DNA of 64,000 nucleotides from Bacteroidales bacterium UBA4116 (GTDB lineage: Bacteria; Bacteroidota; Bacteroidia; Bacteroidales; Tannerellaceae): contig DFXE01000012.1 in the NCBI GenBank assembly GCA_002381645.1, forward strand, positions 133,251-197,250, written 5' to 3'. How positions within the stretch are numbered: the first letter of the stretch is position 1; the number at the start of each line of letters is the position of its first letter. Below the pieces are notes generated by a model, which did not search any database, was not told the origin of the DNA, and worked only from the letters and a program-made list of their open reading frames with translations. The translations under genes were made by a program, and so were the position numbers. Positions 36,901-46,178 of this stretch are shown in pieces.

Positions 36901-36934
36901 AGAGACAGAGTCTTATATTATAGGCTCTGTCTCG
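36901..36934 (-). terminator. Bidirectional terminator between creD and the oxidoreductase gene
   Basis: Nine-bp stem GAGACAGAG / CTCTGTCTC (36902-36910 with 36925-36933). In the minus direction it is followed by TTTTATTTTTG; in the plus direction only a weaker T-rich stretch follows. Confidence 0.7.
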
Positions 36935-36944
36935 CTGTTTCTTT

Positions 36945-37505
36945 TTACCAGTCGGAAAGAATGTTTACCTGAGTGGCGCTTTCAATCATTTCAAGCCTTT
37001 CTTTGTATAAGATTGCACCTTCTGTAAGGTTTTTGCCGGTTTGTTCCGCATCCATTTCATAAATTACGATGGGCGACAACCACCTCATTCCGGCAGAAAT
37101 AGCGCTGGCCTGATAGGGGCGTAATATTTCGTCGACAGTAAAACGGTTCCTGCCACCACTACGGTAAGCCTCCATTTCATTACCTACTGTTGTGACAACC
37201 ATGAGTGGTTTACCTGCAATCATAGGTGTTTTGGATAATTGGGTAAAAACTTCATCCTGCCACTTTTTCAACATATATGGGGCAGACATCCAATACAAAG
37301 GAAATTGATATATTAATGCCGAAGAATCAAGCATAATCTGTGTCCATATCTCCGCATCAAATAGTTCTGCAAAATCTTCATAAAGGTTGTAGACAACAAC
37401 ACTGTCCAGTTCTTTGATGGTAGAGACCAACTCTTTATTCGCTCTGGATTCAATCAGGTTAGGATGAGCTAAAATTACCGCAATCTTACCGGTTTCCTTG
37501 TTCAT
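36945..37505 (-). CDS. Flavodoxin-fold NAD(P)H oxidoreductase (KefF/quinone reductase type)
   Basis: 186-residue FMN-type reductase of the NQO1/KefF group. AVILAHPNLIESRANKEL forms the first beta-alpha unit that binds flavin phosphate, YNLYEDF follows the usual second strand, and LIYQFPLYWMSAPYMLKKWQDEVF plus TTVGNEMEAY are typical active-site stretches. It reduces quinones or electrophiles with NAD(P)H in the cytosol. No potassium efflux gene is adjacent, so a KefF role is not implied. It is a monocistronic unit on the minus strand. Confidence 0.82.
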   Translation of the reverse strand: MNKETGKIAVILAHPNLIESRANKELVSTIKELDSVVVYNLYEDFAELFDAEIWTQIMLDSSALIYQFPLYWMSAPYMLKKWQDEVFTQLSKTPMIAGKPLMVVTTVGNEMEAYRSGGRNRFTVDEILRPYQASAISAGMRWLSPIVIYEMDAEQTGKNLTEGAILYKERLEMIESATQVNILSDW

Positions 37506-37557
37506 AGAAATATGTTTAAAGTTTAAAACGATTAGCTAAATACTTACTCTATAACAA

Positions 37558-37597
37558 ATAAACAGTCGGGAATGAAAAAAGTTTCCCGACTGTTTAT
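37558..37597 (-). terminator. Terminator of the metallopeptidase gene
   Basis: Perfect 15-bp stem (37558-37572 with 37583-37597, core CAGTCGGGAA / TTCCCGACTG), followed on the minus strand by TTTATTTG-like sequence. It follows the peptidase stop in the minus direction. Confidence 0.8.
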
Positions 37598-37624
37598 CTT
37601 TTTAATAAGAAGAAAATTCTGTAA

Positions 37625-39628
37625 TTATTTTAGAACTTTACGAACTGTTTCCAGCATAGGATTAACGGATAACGGGCTTCCTGTAGCCTGCATGATCCAG
37701 GCATTCGGGGTGAGCCTTCCTAAACGGTAAATTCGTTCAACTTCCGTAGCAAAATCCTTGTCTTGTAAATACCCTTCCAGTTGAAACTCGATGATTTGTC
37801 CGAAAGCATAGGCTGATAAATACAACGGATAACCAATCATGTGGGAGTAAATAGCCAGTATTGTCTGATCTTTTATCCCAAAAACCGGTGAATAATATTT
37901 ATTCCAAATTTCCTTGGATAAGGAAATAACAGCATTACGAAGCTGCTCCGCATTTGCATCCGGGTGTGCGTAAAGCCATTTCCATACGGATATGTCCAGC
38001 ATTGAAACACCACATATTTCGTACATGCTCCACACTTTGTCCAACACATCCATCACTTGCTTATCCGGATTGTTGTCTGTTATCCCTAATATTTCAAGAT
38101 CCCGTTTTTGGAATACAAAAGCTAAAGCTTCCGTAAAAGATGTATTCGGAACGCCGTTCAGCATATAATAATCAACATCATATAAAGATATGGTCTGCTC
38201 CACATTATGGCCGAATTCATGGATAGCGATGTTGTAACCTTTATAATCCATCCCTTCCGACGGAATACGGGTACGCAGGCGTGATCTTTCGCCTCTCATG
38301 GTTGCCCCGAGGGCATGTCCTGATCCCCGTGCAGGATCGACAGCGATTTTTTCAGCCAGATAACTGGCCCTATCCGGAGTAAAACCTAATTTAACCAGAA
38401 TATTCGGCAAGTCTTTTTCCAATGCCTGCGCATCAGGGTAAAGCGAACGGGTCTGTTCATTAAGTTTGGTTTCATCCAGACTGCTACGGGCTTTAAACCC
38501 GTCATACCAGATGTCGTATGCTTCCAGTTTGCGTCCGAGGCGTTTGGATATCATTTTACCAACCTGTTTCAGTTCAGGTGCCGACAGGAACTCGTCAAAC
38601 AATTTAACCACATCGTCTAAAGCGACTTCCATATCATTATCAAACTTGCGGTCGATAAAAGTATTACCTGTATATTTGTCGATCTCCTGCATGATATTGA
38701 AATTATTCAACATTTTTTGATAACGTACGGTCGATTCCGGAGATACATGGATTTCCGTACGATTTTCAAAGACAGAATTATTATAAGGATTCCACTCGTA
38801 CTTTCCCGAGTTGATCACTTCTTTCGGAATTTCCTGGGATATAATACGTTTCATCACTTCATATACGGTACGTTGTTTCTCTAAACCCGTTTTACCTTTA
38901 TTATAGTTCGCCTTTATTTCGTCGCGAAGGTTCCAGTGCGAAAGTAGGATCATATCGTTCGGGAATATTTGCTGTCCTTTAGGATTCAATAAACTTCCCA
39001 TATAAATATTATATCCGGCAATGTACATATCCGCATCATTGCTTATTTGGGCTCTTTTTTGCATTACTTCGGAGGGAACACGCTGCGTATATATATCACC
39101 TAAACGAGCATAAGCCCATGCCTTACGGTCGTTTCCTAATGCTTCTTTTTCTTTAAGTGATAGTTCGGGAAAATTTAGAGCAATAATAAAAGCAATTTTA
39201 TTCGTATAAAAATCTTCTGAAAGATGAGAAGAAGGACTATAGGCTGCAAACCGTTGGTCGATGGAGTGTAATGGGCCGTTGTCAATCGTTACGTTCCAAC
39301 CCAGACTGGTTCTCATCTCGCTGAAATTACCATAAATCGCCTCGAGGTAGTTACTTATTTTCAGGAAAACGGTTTCTTTTTCATTTGGATCCGAAATGAA
39401 ATGGTCGAGGCAAAAAGTTTTAAAAGCTTTCTCATTTCCATCTTTATCCTGCCATAACCTTGCGACCTGCCGTACTCCTTTTTCCATATATTCTTTGTGG
39501 TTACCGGCTTTTAGGGTAAGTTCATCAACTGTAGACTGAATGGTTTTGGGTGAAATTGCAGCAAAAGCATTTACGTGTATCATCATAAAGAACAGGATAA
39601 TACTAAAGGATGTAGTAATCTTTTTCAT
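37625..39628 (-). CDS. Exported zinc metallopeptidase (gluzincin, M2/M3-like)
   Basis: 667 residues with a signal peptide (ITTSFSIILFFMMIHVNAFA). The zinc-binding motif HEFGH is near residue 470 in IAIHEFGHNVEQ, with the third ligand expected in TSFTEALAFVFQ about 30 residues later, the gluzincin pattern. The surrounding all-helical sequence recalls M3 oligopeptidases or M2 dicarboxypeptidases, though I cannot assign a subfamily. It is probably periplasmic and acts on peptides. It has its own terminator and a -7-like box upstream, so appears monocistronic. Confidence 0.78.
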   Translation of the reverse strand: MKKITTSFSIILFFMMIHVNAFAAISPKTIQSTVDELTLKAGNHKEYMEKGVRQVARLWQDKDGNEKAFKTFCLDHFISDPNEKETVFLKISNYLEAIYGNFSEMRTSLGWNVTIDNGPLHSIDQRFAAYSPSSHLSEDFYTNKIAFIIALNFPELSLKEKEALGNDRKAWAYARLGDIYTQRVPSEVMQKRAQISNDADMYIAGYNIYMGSLLNPKGQQIFPNDMILLSHWNLRDEIKANYNKGKTGLEKQRTVYEVMKRIISQEIPKEVINSGKYEWNPYNNSVFENRTEIHVSPESTVRYQKMLNNFNIMQEIDKYTGNTFIDRKFDNDMEVALDDVVKLFDEFLSAPELKQVGKMISKRLGRKLEAYDIWYDGFKARSSLDETKLNEQTRSLYPDAQALEKDLPNILVKLGFTPDRASYLAEKIAVDPARGSGHALGATMRGERSRLRTRIPSEGMDYKGYNIAIHEFGHNVEQTISLYDVDYYMLNGVPNTSFTEALAFVFQKRDLEILGITDNNPDKQVMDVLDKVWSMYEICGVSMLDISVWKWLYAHPDANAEQLRNAVISLSKEIWNKYYSPVFGIKDQTILAIYSHMIGYPLYLSAYAFGQIIEFQLEGYLQDKDFATEVERIYRLGRLTPNAWIMQATGSPLSVNPMLETVRKVLK

Positions 39629-39663
39629 ATCAGCTTATATTATTAGATGTATATCGATTATGA

Positions 39664-39671
39664 CAAAGATA
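39664..39671 (-). promoter_or_regulatory. Promoter -7 box of the metallopeptidase gene
   Basis: TATCTTTG on the minus strand, 36 bp before the start codon. No -33 match was found. Confidence 0.45.
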
Positions 39672-39722
39672 ACAAATTACCGGACATTCCGCGTGTTATG
39701 ACATTCTGGGTGATTTGTATTT

Positions 39723-41321
39723 TTAAACTAAGAATCCCGCTATTATCTGGATAAAGAGGATAAGGAATACCATTGCAATAGGGTAAACCGTTGCATACGC
39801 AACGCTTGGCGCGGAACTGTCGGTCATGGAATCAGCAGCTGCAAGTCCTGGGGTACTGGTCATTCCCCCGGCAATTGTTCCTAACATATCCAGAATATTG
39901 ATTTTAAATATATAATATCCGAAAATAACAGCAATAATCATCGGAATAATAGTAATCGCCAGGCCAATACCAAATAACATCAAACCGCTTTGCTGAAAGG
40001 TAGAAACAAGGTTGACACCTGCCGATGTACCGACTTCGGAAAGGAATAACAATAAACCTAATTGCCGAAGCAATTGATTGGATGAGGCAGACATCGACCA
40101 TAAGACAGGCCCTGTTTTACCAATGGCGCTCAGGATTAAAGCAACAATAAGGATACCACCCGTTAATCCCGGTGAAAAAGTAAAACTGTCGGAGAACGAT
40201 ATACTTATTTTTCCCACCAGCACCCCCAAAACAATACCAGTAGCAATAGGAAAGAAATCAGTGTCTGATAAGCGTTTCTCGTCATTACCGATAAATTGGG
40301 CTAACGCTTCCAGACCTTCTTTTTCTCCTGCAACCATTAACTTATCCCCGAATTTCAATACTAAATCAGGTTCGGGAGAAAGGTCGATACCGCTACGGCG
40401 TACACGGGTAACAGTACATCCGAATGTGCCCTGAAAATTAAGATGGGCGATGGTTTTGTTTATAATGTTCTTATTGGTTAGAAGTAACGATTGCAACTCT
40501 TGTGTTCCTACAAGAGGTAAATCGCTTTCCAAACGCGTTCCTACCAGTATACCTACCTGTTCAAGCGATTTCTCCGTACCTACGGCTTTGATCTGGTCTC
40601 CCTGGTGTAAAACCGTTAAAGCAGACGGTACGGTAATTTCATCCTTGTGCTTAATACGTGAAATAACGGCGCCTGTCATCGTGCGGATACGGAGTTGAGC
40701 AAGGTTCTTTTCACATATATTTTGGTTTTCAATACGGAATGTGGCCGTATGTAAAGGAGGATATTGATTTTTACGTTTGGCATCCAGCGCTTTTACCTCG
40801 GCTGCAATATTAATACGAAGCACTTTAGGTAATAATTTGATAAATAAAATAACACCGATTACTCCAAACGGATAAGCAATCCCATATGCAATGGAAGCAG
40901 AAGACGATTGAGTAGAGTCAATAGCCACAGCCAAACCGGGAGTACTGGTCAGTGCACCTGCTATAAGTCCCACAATACTGGGAGTGTCTATACCAAAAGC
41001 ATATTTAAAGATCAATCCTGTGATACATGCCGAGCCTGTGATCAGAGCCGTTATCAGGATAAGGGTTTTCCCTTTTGATTTAAACGAATCAAAAAAACCG
41101 GGTCCGGCCTGGATACCTATTGTAAATATGAAAAGAACCAGGCCGATATTGCCTATTTCTTTAGGAATTATTACTCCGAAATGACCAAATAACAAGGCAA
41201 TAAAAATGACCGCTGATACATCCAGTGAGAGGCCTTTGATTTTTATCCTGCCTAAGACGAAGCCTAATGCGATAATGAGAAACAATGAAAAATAGGGGTG
41301 AAGAAGTAACGACTCAAACAT
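39723..41321 (-). CDS. AspT/YidE/YbjL-type transporter with two RCK-C domains
   Basis: 532-residue inner-membrane transporter of the AspT/YidE duplication family. Two five-to-six-helix halves share the GLxAGALTSTPGLA motif (LIAGALTSTPGLAVAID and IAGGMTSTPGLAAADS), and two TrkA-C/RCK-C regulatory domains sit between them (about residues 200-370). Relatives exchange amino acids for decarboxylation products, but most YidE-like members have no known substrate and no decarboxylase is adjacent. I chose the ATG at 41321 (MFESLLLHPYFS); the longer reading to 41384 passes through the promoter. Confidence 0.88.
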   Translation of the reverse strand: MFESLLLHPYFSLFLIIALGFVLGRIKIKGLSLDVSAVIFIALLFGHFGVIIPKEIGNIGLVLFIFTIGIQAGPGFFDSFKSKGKTLILITALITGSACITGLIFKYAFGIDTPSIVGLIAGALTSTPGLAVAIDSTQSSSASIAYGIAYPFGVIGVILFIKLLPKVLRINIAAEVKALDAKRKNQYPPLHTATFRIENQNICEKNLAQLRIRTMTGAVISRIKHKDEITVPSALTVLHQGDQIKAVGTEKSLEQVGILVGTRLESDLPLVGTQELQSLLLTNKNIINKTIAHLNFQGTFGCTVTRVRRSGIDLSPEPDLVLKFGDKLMVAGEKEGLEALAQFIGNDEKRLSDTDFFPIATGIVLGVLVGKISISFSDSFTFSPGLTGGILIVALILSAIGKTGPVLWSMSASSNQLLRQLGLLLFLSEVGTSAGVNLVSTFQQSGLMLFGIGLAITIIPMIIAVIFGYYIFKINILDMLGTIAGGMTSTPGLAAADSMTDSSAPSVAYATVYPIAMVFLILFIQIIAGFLV

Positions 41322-41354
41322 ATCTTTTTGCTTTAACAACAGACTAATTCGTTG

Positions 41355-41384
41355 CAAAGTTATGCTTTTTTTAACGTATATCAA
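41355..41384 (-). promoter_or_regulatory. Promoter of the AspT/YidE-type transporter
   Basis: On the minus strand TTG (41384-41382), 19 bp, TAACTTTG (41362-41355), 33 bp before the ATG at 41321. It backs onto the divergent truA promoter. Confidence 0.6.
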
Positions 41385-41404
41385 TACGCGGGGAAGATTT
41401 GTAT

Positions 41405-41412
41405 TACCTTTG
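41405..41412 (+). promoter_or_regulatory. Promoter -7 box of truA
   Basis: TACCTTTG fits TAnnTTTG, 31 bp before the GTG start at 41444. It shows that the in-frame TTG at 41399 is not a start codon. Confidence 0.5.
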
Positions 41413-41443
41413 CAGTATAAATCAAGTAACTAAACCCGTCGGA

Positions 41444-42199
41444 GTGAACAGGTATTTTATATACTTAGGTTATAACGGAAAGAATTATTGCGGCTGGCAG
41501 GTACAGCCCAACGGAATGACGGTACAACAAGCCATTGAAGACGCTTTATCTACAGTCTTACGTAAGCCCGTACCGATTGTCGGAGCCGGACGGACGGATG
41601 CAGGCGTACATGCCCGTATGATGGTTGCACATTATGATTGGGAAGAACCAATAACTGATTTAGTTTCTCTGGCGGAAAGACTAAACCGGTTGTTAGCTAA
41701 AGATATAGCTATCTATAAGATTATCCCTGTTATGAGCCAAGCTCATGCCCGGTTTGATGCCATATCACGCACATATAACTACTATATCACATCTGAGAAA
41801 GATCCGTTTAATTATGAATGGGTGTACAAGATTCATAATGAATTAGATTTCAGTTTAATGAACAAAGCCTGCAGGATATTATATAATTATACCGACTTCA
41901 CCAGTTTCAGTAAACTGCATACAGATGTAAAAACAAATAATTGCCGCGTTTCATTTGCGGGATGGAAAAAGAAAGGAAATGTATGGGTTTTTACCATAAC
42001 GGCCGACCGTTTTCTTCGTAATATGGTTCGGGCAATCGTAGGAACTTTGCTGGAAGTAGGGCGGGGTAAACTTTCTCTTGAAGAATTTAAAAAAATAATA
42101 GAAGCAAAAGACAGGTGCAAAGCCGGAATGTCGGTTCCGGGGAATGCCTTGTTTTTATCGGATATAAAATATCCGGAAGAATTGTTTAAGGTTAAATAA
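41444..42199 (+). CDS. truA: tRNA pseudouridine synthase A
   Basis: 251-residue TruA, making pseudouridine at positions 38-40 of tRNA anticodon stems. The catalytic aspartate is D52 in GAGRTDAGVHA; other marks are YNGKNYCGWQVQPNGMTVQ, FDAISRTYNYYI, FTSFSK and ADRFLRNMVRAIVGTLLEVGRG. It starts at GTG 41444 (read as VNRYFIYLGYNG), because the longer reading begins upstream of the promoter and would add 15 unrelated residues. A DMT permease follows after 7 bp. Confidence 0.94.
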   Translation: MNRYFIYLGYNGKNYCGWQVQPNGMTVQQAIEDALSTVLRKPVPIVGAGRTDAGVHARMMVAHYDWEEPITDLVSLAERLNRLLAKDIAIYKIIPVMSQAHARFDAISRTYNYYITSEKDPFNYEWVYKIHNELDFSLMNKACRILYNYTDFTSFSKLHTDVKTNNCRVSFAGWKKKGNVWVFTITADRFLRNMVRAIVGTLLEVGRGKLSLEEFKKIIEAKDRCKAGMSVPGNALFLSDIKYPEELFKVK

Positions 42200-42206
42200 T
42201 AAAAAC

Positions 42207-43103
42207 ATGTGGGTAGGATTAGCGTTTATATCGGCATTCCTTTTGGGATGTTATGATGTAAATAAGAAAATGTCATTAAACGAGAATGCAGTTATTCCGG
42301 TCCTTTTCTTTAATACGTTGATAAGCAGTCTTATTTTCGTCCCTTTTATTGTTCTCTCCTATAGCACATCGATGCTTGAGGGCACGATGTTTTATGTACC
42401 TTTTGCTACAGTCGAGCAGCATATAGCAGTCTTTCTGAAGGCAGTTATCGTTTTATCATCGTGGTTGTTCGGGTATTTTGCCATTAAAAACCTGCCGCTT
42501 ACCATAACCGGTCCTATTAAAGCCACACAGCCTGTACTCACGTTATTAGGCGCCATGCTTATTTTCGGTGAGCGGTTAAATATATATCAATGGATCGGAG
42601 TATTGTTGTCTATTGCTTCTTTTTACCTGTTATCAGCATCAGGAAAAAAAGAAGGTATACATTTTACCAACAATAAATGGATATTTTTTATGGTTTTATC
42701 TGCTATGCTGGGTGCTTTGAGCGGTTTATACGATAAGCACCTGATGCGTTCGCTGGACGTTATGACCGTACAGGTATGGTTCAATGTATACCAATGCTTC
42801 ATAATGGCTTTTATTCTTTTGCTGCTCTGGTATCCGCGACGGAAAAAAAGTACGCCTTTTGAATGGCGGTGGAATATAATTTTTATCTCGGTTTTTCTTG
42901 TCCTTGCCGACTGGATATACTTCTATGCATTAAGTTTTCCCGATTCTATGATTTCCATCGTGGCTATGATACGTCGTAGCAATGTACTGGTAACATTTGC
43001 TGCAGGCGCCCTTTTCTTCCATGAAAAGAATCTAAAGAGCAAAGCAATGGACTTATTTTTAGTATTATTAGGAATGATATTTCTTTACATTGGCACCCGG
43101 TAG
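42207..43103 (+). CDS. DMT/EamA family transporter
   Basis: 298-residue drug/metabolite transporter with ten predicted helices in two EamA repeats. The first half closes with ITGPIKATQPVLTLLGAMLIFGERLNIYQWIGVLLS and the second with ISIVAMIRRSNVLVTFAAGALFFHEKN, the usual paired helix 4-5 signature. Substrate unknown. It starts 7 bp after truA and is surely cotranscribed, though the functions are unrelated. Confidence 0.85.
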   Translation: MWVGLAFISAFLLGCYDVNKKMSLNENAVIPVLFFNTLISSLIFVPFIVLSYSTSMLEGTMFYVPFATVEQHIAVFLKAVIVLSSWLFGYFAIKNLPLTITGPIKATQPVLTLLGAMLIFGERLNIYQWIGVLLSIASFYLLSASGKKEGIHFTNNKWIFFMVLSAMLGALSGLYDKHLMRSLDVMTVQVWFNVYQCFIMAFILLLLWYPRRKKSTPFEWRWNIIFISVFLVLADWIYFYALSFPDSMISIVAMIRRSNVLVTFAAGALFFHEKNLKSKAMDLFLVLLGMIFLYIGTR

Positions 43104-43114
43104 CTGTAATTTAT

Positions 43115-43122
43115 TACTTTTG
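43115..43122 (+). promoter_or_regulatory. Promoter -7 box of the DUF3256 gene
   Basis: TACTTTTG fits TAnnTTTG, with TTG at 43090-43092 as a possible -33 element at a rather long 22-bp gap. The ATG is 110 bp downstream, so the leader would be long. Confidence 0.4.
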
Positions 43123-43231
43123 TATAGCGAAAAAGGCGGATAGGACAAAAATAGAAGACATGGAGAACGTTTGTGTCTGGTATTTAAAATACGGGACTAT
43201 CCGGATTTTGTAATTATAAGATTAAATTGAC

Positions 43232-43864
43232 ATGAAACGATATATTTTAACCCTATGTGCATTTTTTTCAATGATCGGCATGTATGCACAGGATATGAAA
43301 ACGCTTTTTATTGCCATGCCGGACCAATATATCCCGCAACTGGAAACAGCCTGGCGGAAAGATTTAGTCGATTTGTACGAATCTGGGAAAGAAGCACGGT
43401 TGCAAAACACAATGACCGGTTATTCACAACTATCAAAACTTACACCGGATTATTTACTTCTTAAAGTAACAGAACGCAGTACGGTAGAAATGAAAATGCT
43501 GCCTTTGGTAAATAATACACATATAATCGCTATGGTTACTACGATTGAAGGGCCAGTGGCCGACAGCCGTATCGATTTTTTTAGTACGGAATGGCAACCG
43601 TTGGCTTCGTCGGATTTATTTACACCGGTATCATCCGAGTGGTTTATAAAAGAAAATATTGACAAAAATAGCGACGAGTATAAAGATGCATTAGCCCGTC
43701 TGGATATCGATCTGGTTCAATATCAATTAAGTCCGGATAATCAAACTCTCACAGCTACTTATACCACTCCTTTATATTTAACTGAACCCGAACAAAAAAA
43801 AATAATGCCGTTTTTAAAAGAAACACCTAAAGTTTACGTCTGGGAAAAGTTTCATTTTAAATAA
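43232..43864 (+). CDS. DUF3256 family exported protein
   Basis: 210 residues with a signal peptide (YILTLCAFFSMIGMYA, cleavage before QDMKTLF). The start QDMKTLFIAMPDQYIPQLETAWRKDLVDLY and the tail TYTTPLYLTEPEQKKIMPFLK...YVWEKFHFK match the Bacteroidales DUF3256 family as I remember it. No catalytic site is visible. It is predicted to be periplasmic. A lipoprotein gene follows 106 bp later. Confidence 0.75.
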   Translation: MKRYILTLCAFFSMIGMYAQDMKTLFIAMPDQYIPQLETAWRKDLVDLYESGKEARLQNTMTGYSQLSKLTPDYLLLKVTERSTVEMKMLPLVNNTHIIAMVTTIEGPVADSRIDFFSTEWQPLASSDLFTPVSSEWFIKENIDKNSDEYKDALARLDIDLVQYQLSPDNQTLTATYTTPLYLTEPEQKKIMPFLKETPKVYVWEKFHFK

Positions 43865-43970
43865 AATAAGAAACTTGACTATTGTCAATATTTCGATTAT
43901 ATCTCAAAATACAGGCAGTATAAACAAATCAACTGTAGCTGTGTTTTATTATAAATATAATCGATAAAAT

Positions 43971-44741
43971 ATGAAAACGATATCCGTTTATTTCTTCATC
44001 ACTTTACTCTTTATTGCTTCGGCATGTAATAATGCGACCCGTAATTCAGGTAATCCTTCTTCTGAAAACAAGCCGGATAAACCGGTCTCCGGACAAGTTA
44101 CATCCATGGACGAGTTATATGATTTAATGACAACAATTCCTCTTCCTTTTGTTTTTAACCACGAGTTTATTTCAAAAGACAGAAAGCTTACTTACATTCC
44201 CAATACGGTATCTCACCTTTTTTATAATTCTGAAAACTTTAATCCTGGTGCAGAAATCGCTAAATTTCCACAACAGGGAAACCTCAGGCCCGTTTTGGTT
44301 TTATATAAAGCTGGCGGAGAGGAAATGGTAATGGATTTATATACACTTTCAAACGATATGAATATATTGGACCGCCTTCAGATATATTCTATTGAAAAAA
44401 CGGGCAACGGGAGTCATATTATTTCACAGTTATACCATATCTCAGATGATTTTATAGTAAATGTATATAAGAAATTGGATAACGTATTGATTGAACAACT
44501 TTATTTTACGCCCGACGAAAATGGCAAATTTGTTGAAATGCGCGATGGTAAAACTCCTGTGGTTGCGTACGAAAGCCCGGATAACAAGCATTATATGGTT
44601 GAATCTTTTATTTGGGATCATCAGGCAAATGGTGGGATTTATAAGAAAGATGTAAAAAAGACATATTATCTACTTACCGTGGAGGGTTTAAAGGAGATAA
44701 AAGAATCCGAATATAACTCGGCATACAGGAACCTTAATTAA
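43971..44741 (+). CDS. Lipoprotein, function unknown
   Basis: 256 residues. The N-terminal signal MKTISVYFFITLLFIASAC ends in a lipobox (IASAC), so the protein is lipid-anchored. After a polar N/S/P/K linker (about residues 20-42) comes a soluble mixed alpha/beta domain without recognised motifs. The next gene's upstream region overlaps its stop codon, so the SGNH hydrolase may be cotranscribed. I do not recognise the family. Confidence 0.65.
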   Translation: MKTISVYFFITLLFIASACNNATRNSGNPSSENKPDKPVSGQVTSMDELYDLMTTIPLPFVFNHEFISKDRKLTYIPNTVSHLFYNSENFNPGAEIAKFPQQGNLRPVLVLYKAGGEEMVMDLYTLSNDMNILDRLQIYSIEKTGNGSHIISQLYHISDDFIVNVYKKLDNVLIEQLYFTPDENGKFVEMRDGKTPVVAYESPDNKHYMVESFIWDHQANGGIYKKDVKKTYYLLTVEGLKEIKESEYNSAYRNLN

Positions 44742-44797
44742 TGCTGTCGGGTATAATATCCTGTGTACAGAATTTTATATATTTGGAGGTAAAACCA

Positions 44798-45571
44798 ATG
44801 AGAATGAAAAAACAGGTCTTTATATACTGCTTTTTATTTGTGTGGTTTACTGCAAATGCACAAACAGAAAACCGTTGGCTGAATATCGTGTATATCGGAA
44901 ACAGTATTACGGAAGGAGTGCTATTAGACAACCCCAACAGAAATGCCCCACCGGTTAAGGCAAGTATCTATTTACAAAAACAACTGGGTATCGGCGAAAT
45001 AAAATATTCCAACCAGGGGGTAAGCGGTAAGACTACAGTGGATTTCCTGCCCGAAACAAATACATTTTTTCCTAAAGTTGTAGCGGCAGCAGACAAACTG
45101 AAAACAGATACCTGGGCAACACTTGTCTTTTCCATTATGCTGGGGACCAATGATAGCGCTACACGGGGACCAAACGGTTCTCCGGTCTCACCGCAACAAT
45201 ATTACCGGAATATGAAAGCCATTATAGATAAACTACTTGAACTTTATCCGGATTGTAAAATAATTTTGCATCGTCCTATCTGGTATAGTGGAAATACCTA
45301 TAACTCGTCGATGTACCTGCAGGAGGGGCTGGACAGGTTAAACAGTTATTATCCGCAAATACAAGCATTGGTTAACTCTTTCAGGGAAGCACATCCGGAT
45401 CAGGTTTATATAGGAGATACGGAGGCTTTTGATTATTTTGAACAAAACCATCTCAATATGCTTATTCCTGAGAATGGCAATGCCGGAACATTTTACCTGC
45501 ATCCTAATGAAGAAGGGGCTGCAAAATTAGGCGAATTCTGGGGCAAAGCAATTTATACGGTTCTGCAATAA
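44798..45571 (+). CDS. SGNH/GDSL hydrolase, exported
   Basis: 257-residue esterase of the SGNH fold. A signal peptide ends at ANAQ; block I is IGNSITEG with catalytic serine S36, the glycine block is YSNQGVSGKTT, block III is LGTNDSA, and the catalytic D-x-x-H block is seen as YLHPNEEGAAKLG near the C-terminus. It probably removes acetyl or other acyl groups from glycans. GGAGGT 8 bp before the ATG at 44798 is a rare real Shine-Dalgarno site for this genome and decides the start over the ATG at 44741. Confidence 0.85.
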   Translation: MRMKKQVFIYCFLFVWFTANAQTENRWLNIVYIGNSITEGVLLDNPNRNAPPVKASIYLQKQLGIGEIKYSNQGVSGKTTVDFLPETNTFFPKVVAAADKLKTDTWATLVFSIMLGTNDSATRGPNGSPVSPQQYYRNMKAIIDKLLELYPDCKIILHRPIWYSGNTYNSSMYLQEGLDRLNSYYPQIQALVNSFREAHPDQVYIGDTEAFDYFEQNHLNMLIPENGNAGTFYLHPNEEGAAKLGEFWGKAIYTVLQ

Positions 45572-45668
45572 AAGTATGACTACGGTTATTCCGGAATATC
45601 TCTAAAATGCGCCGGTAAGCAATTAAAAAAATCCTTTTGTTTTCTGCTGGTAGCTATGTACTTATTTG

Positions 45669-46112
45669 TTAATCGTCAATATCTATCAGATTCCCTTTTC
45701 TATTAAAAGTAAGTTCTAAACCGTTGCTTAGTTTTACACTGCATTCTCGTGTTTCTTTTTCAATGGTAATAATATCATTTCCCTGAAAATTTGTTTTCAC
45801 ATAGCTTGCGATATTTAAAGGAATGATCGTTTCAGGGATAATCGTATGATTTCCGTCTACTTCTTTCCATTCACCCGATCTGTTAAATTCAATATCAATA
45901 CCGTTGGTTAACAAGACCTCATATCCTTTAACGCCGAAGAAGTTTTTCTCGATTACTATATGGGAAATATTAGCATCATTAAAATAAGTAGAAATAAATT
46001 GGCGGCTGATAGCAGGTAATTGATTTACATCTTTAGTGTACCTGTCGTTATCTGCAAACATTGTGCTTAGTGAGATAAAAATGCCTGCAATTATTAATGC
46101 TATTTTTTTCAT
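45669..46112 (-). CDS. PepSY-like (DUF2874) periplasmic protein
   Basis: 147 residues: a signal peptide (MKKIALIIAGIFISLSTMFA), then two repeats of a small alpha/beta unit (LPAISRQFISTYFNDANISHIVIEKNFFGVKGYEVLLTNGIDIEFNRSGEW and IPLNIASYVKTNFQGNDIITIEKETRECSVKLSNGLELTFNRKGN). This is the PepSY-like pattern seen beside two-component systems in Bacteroidales. It sits downstream of a histidine kinase and response regulator in the same direction and may sense or buffer the periplasmic signal. Confidence 0.82.
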   Translation of the reverse strand: MKKIALIIAGIFISLSTMFADNDRYTKDVNQLPAISRQFISTYFNDANISHIVIEKNFFGVKGYEVLLTNGIDIEFNRSGEWKEVDGNHTIIPETIIPLNIASYVKTNFQGNDIITIEKETRECSVKLSNGLELTFNRKGNLIDIDD

Positions 46113-46178
46113 GTGTTTTATTTTTTTTATACTAATGCAAATATCAGGTCGTAATTGGGAAAAATTTGGGAATGTCTT

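Noticed and set aside
36945..37505. KefF potassium-efflux regulator
   Set aside because: The fold fits, but no kefC-like gene is adjacent, so only the broader oxidoreductase name is given.
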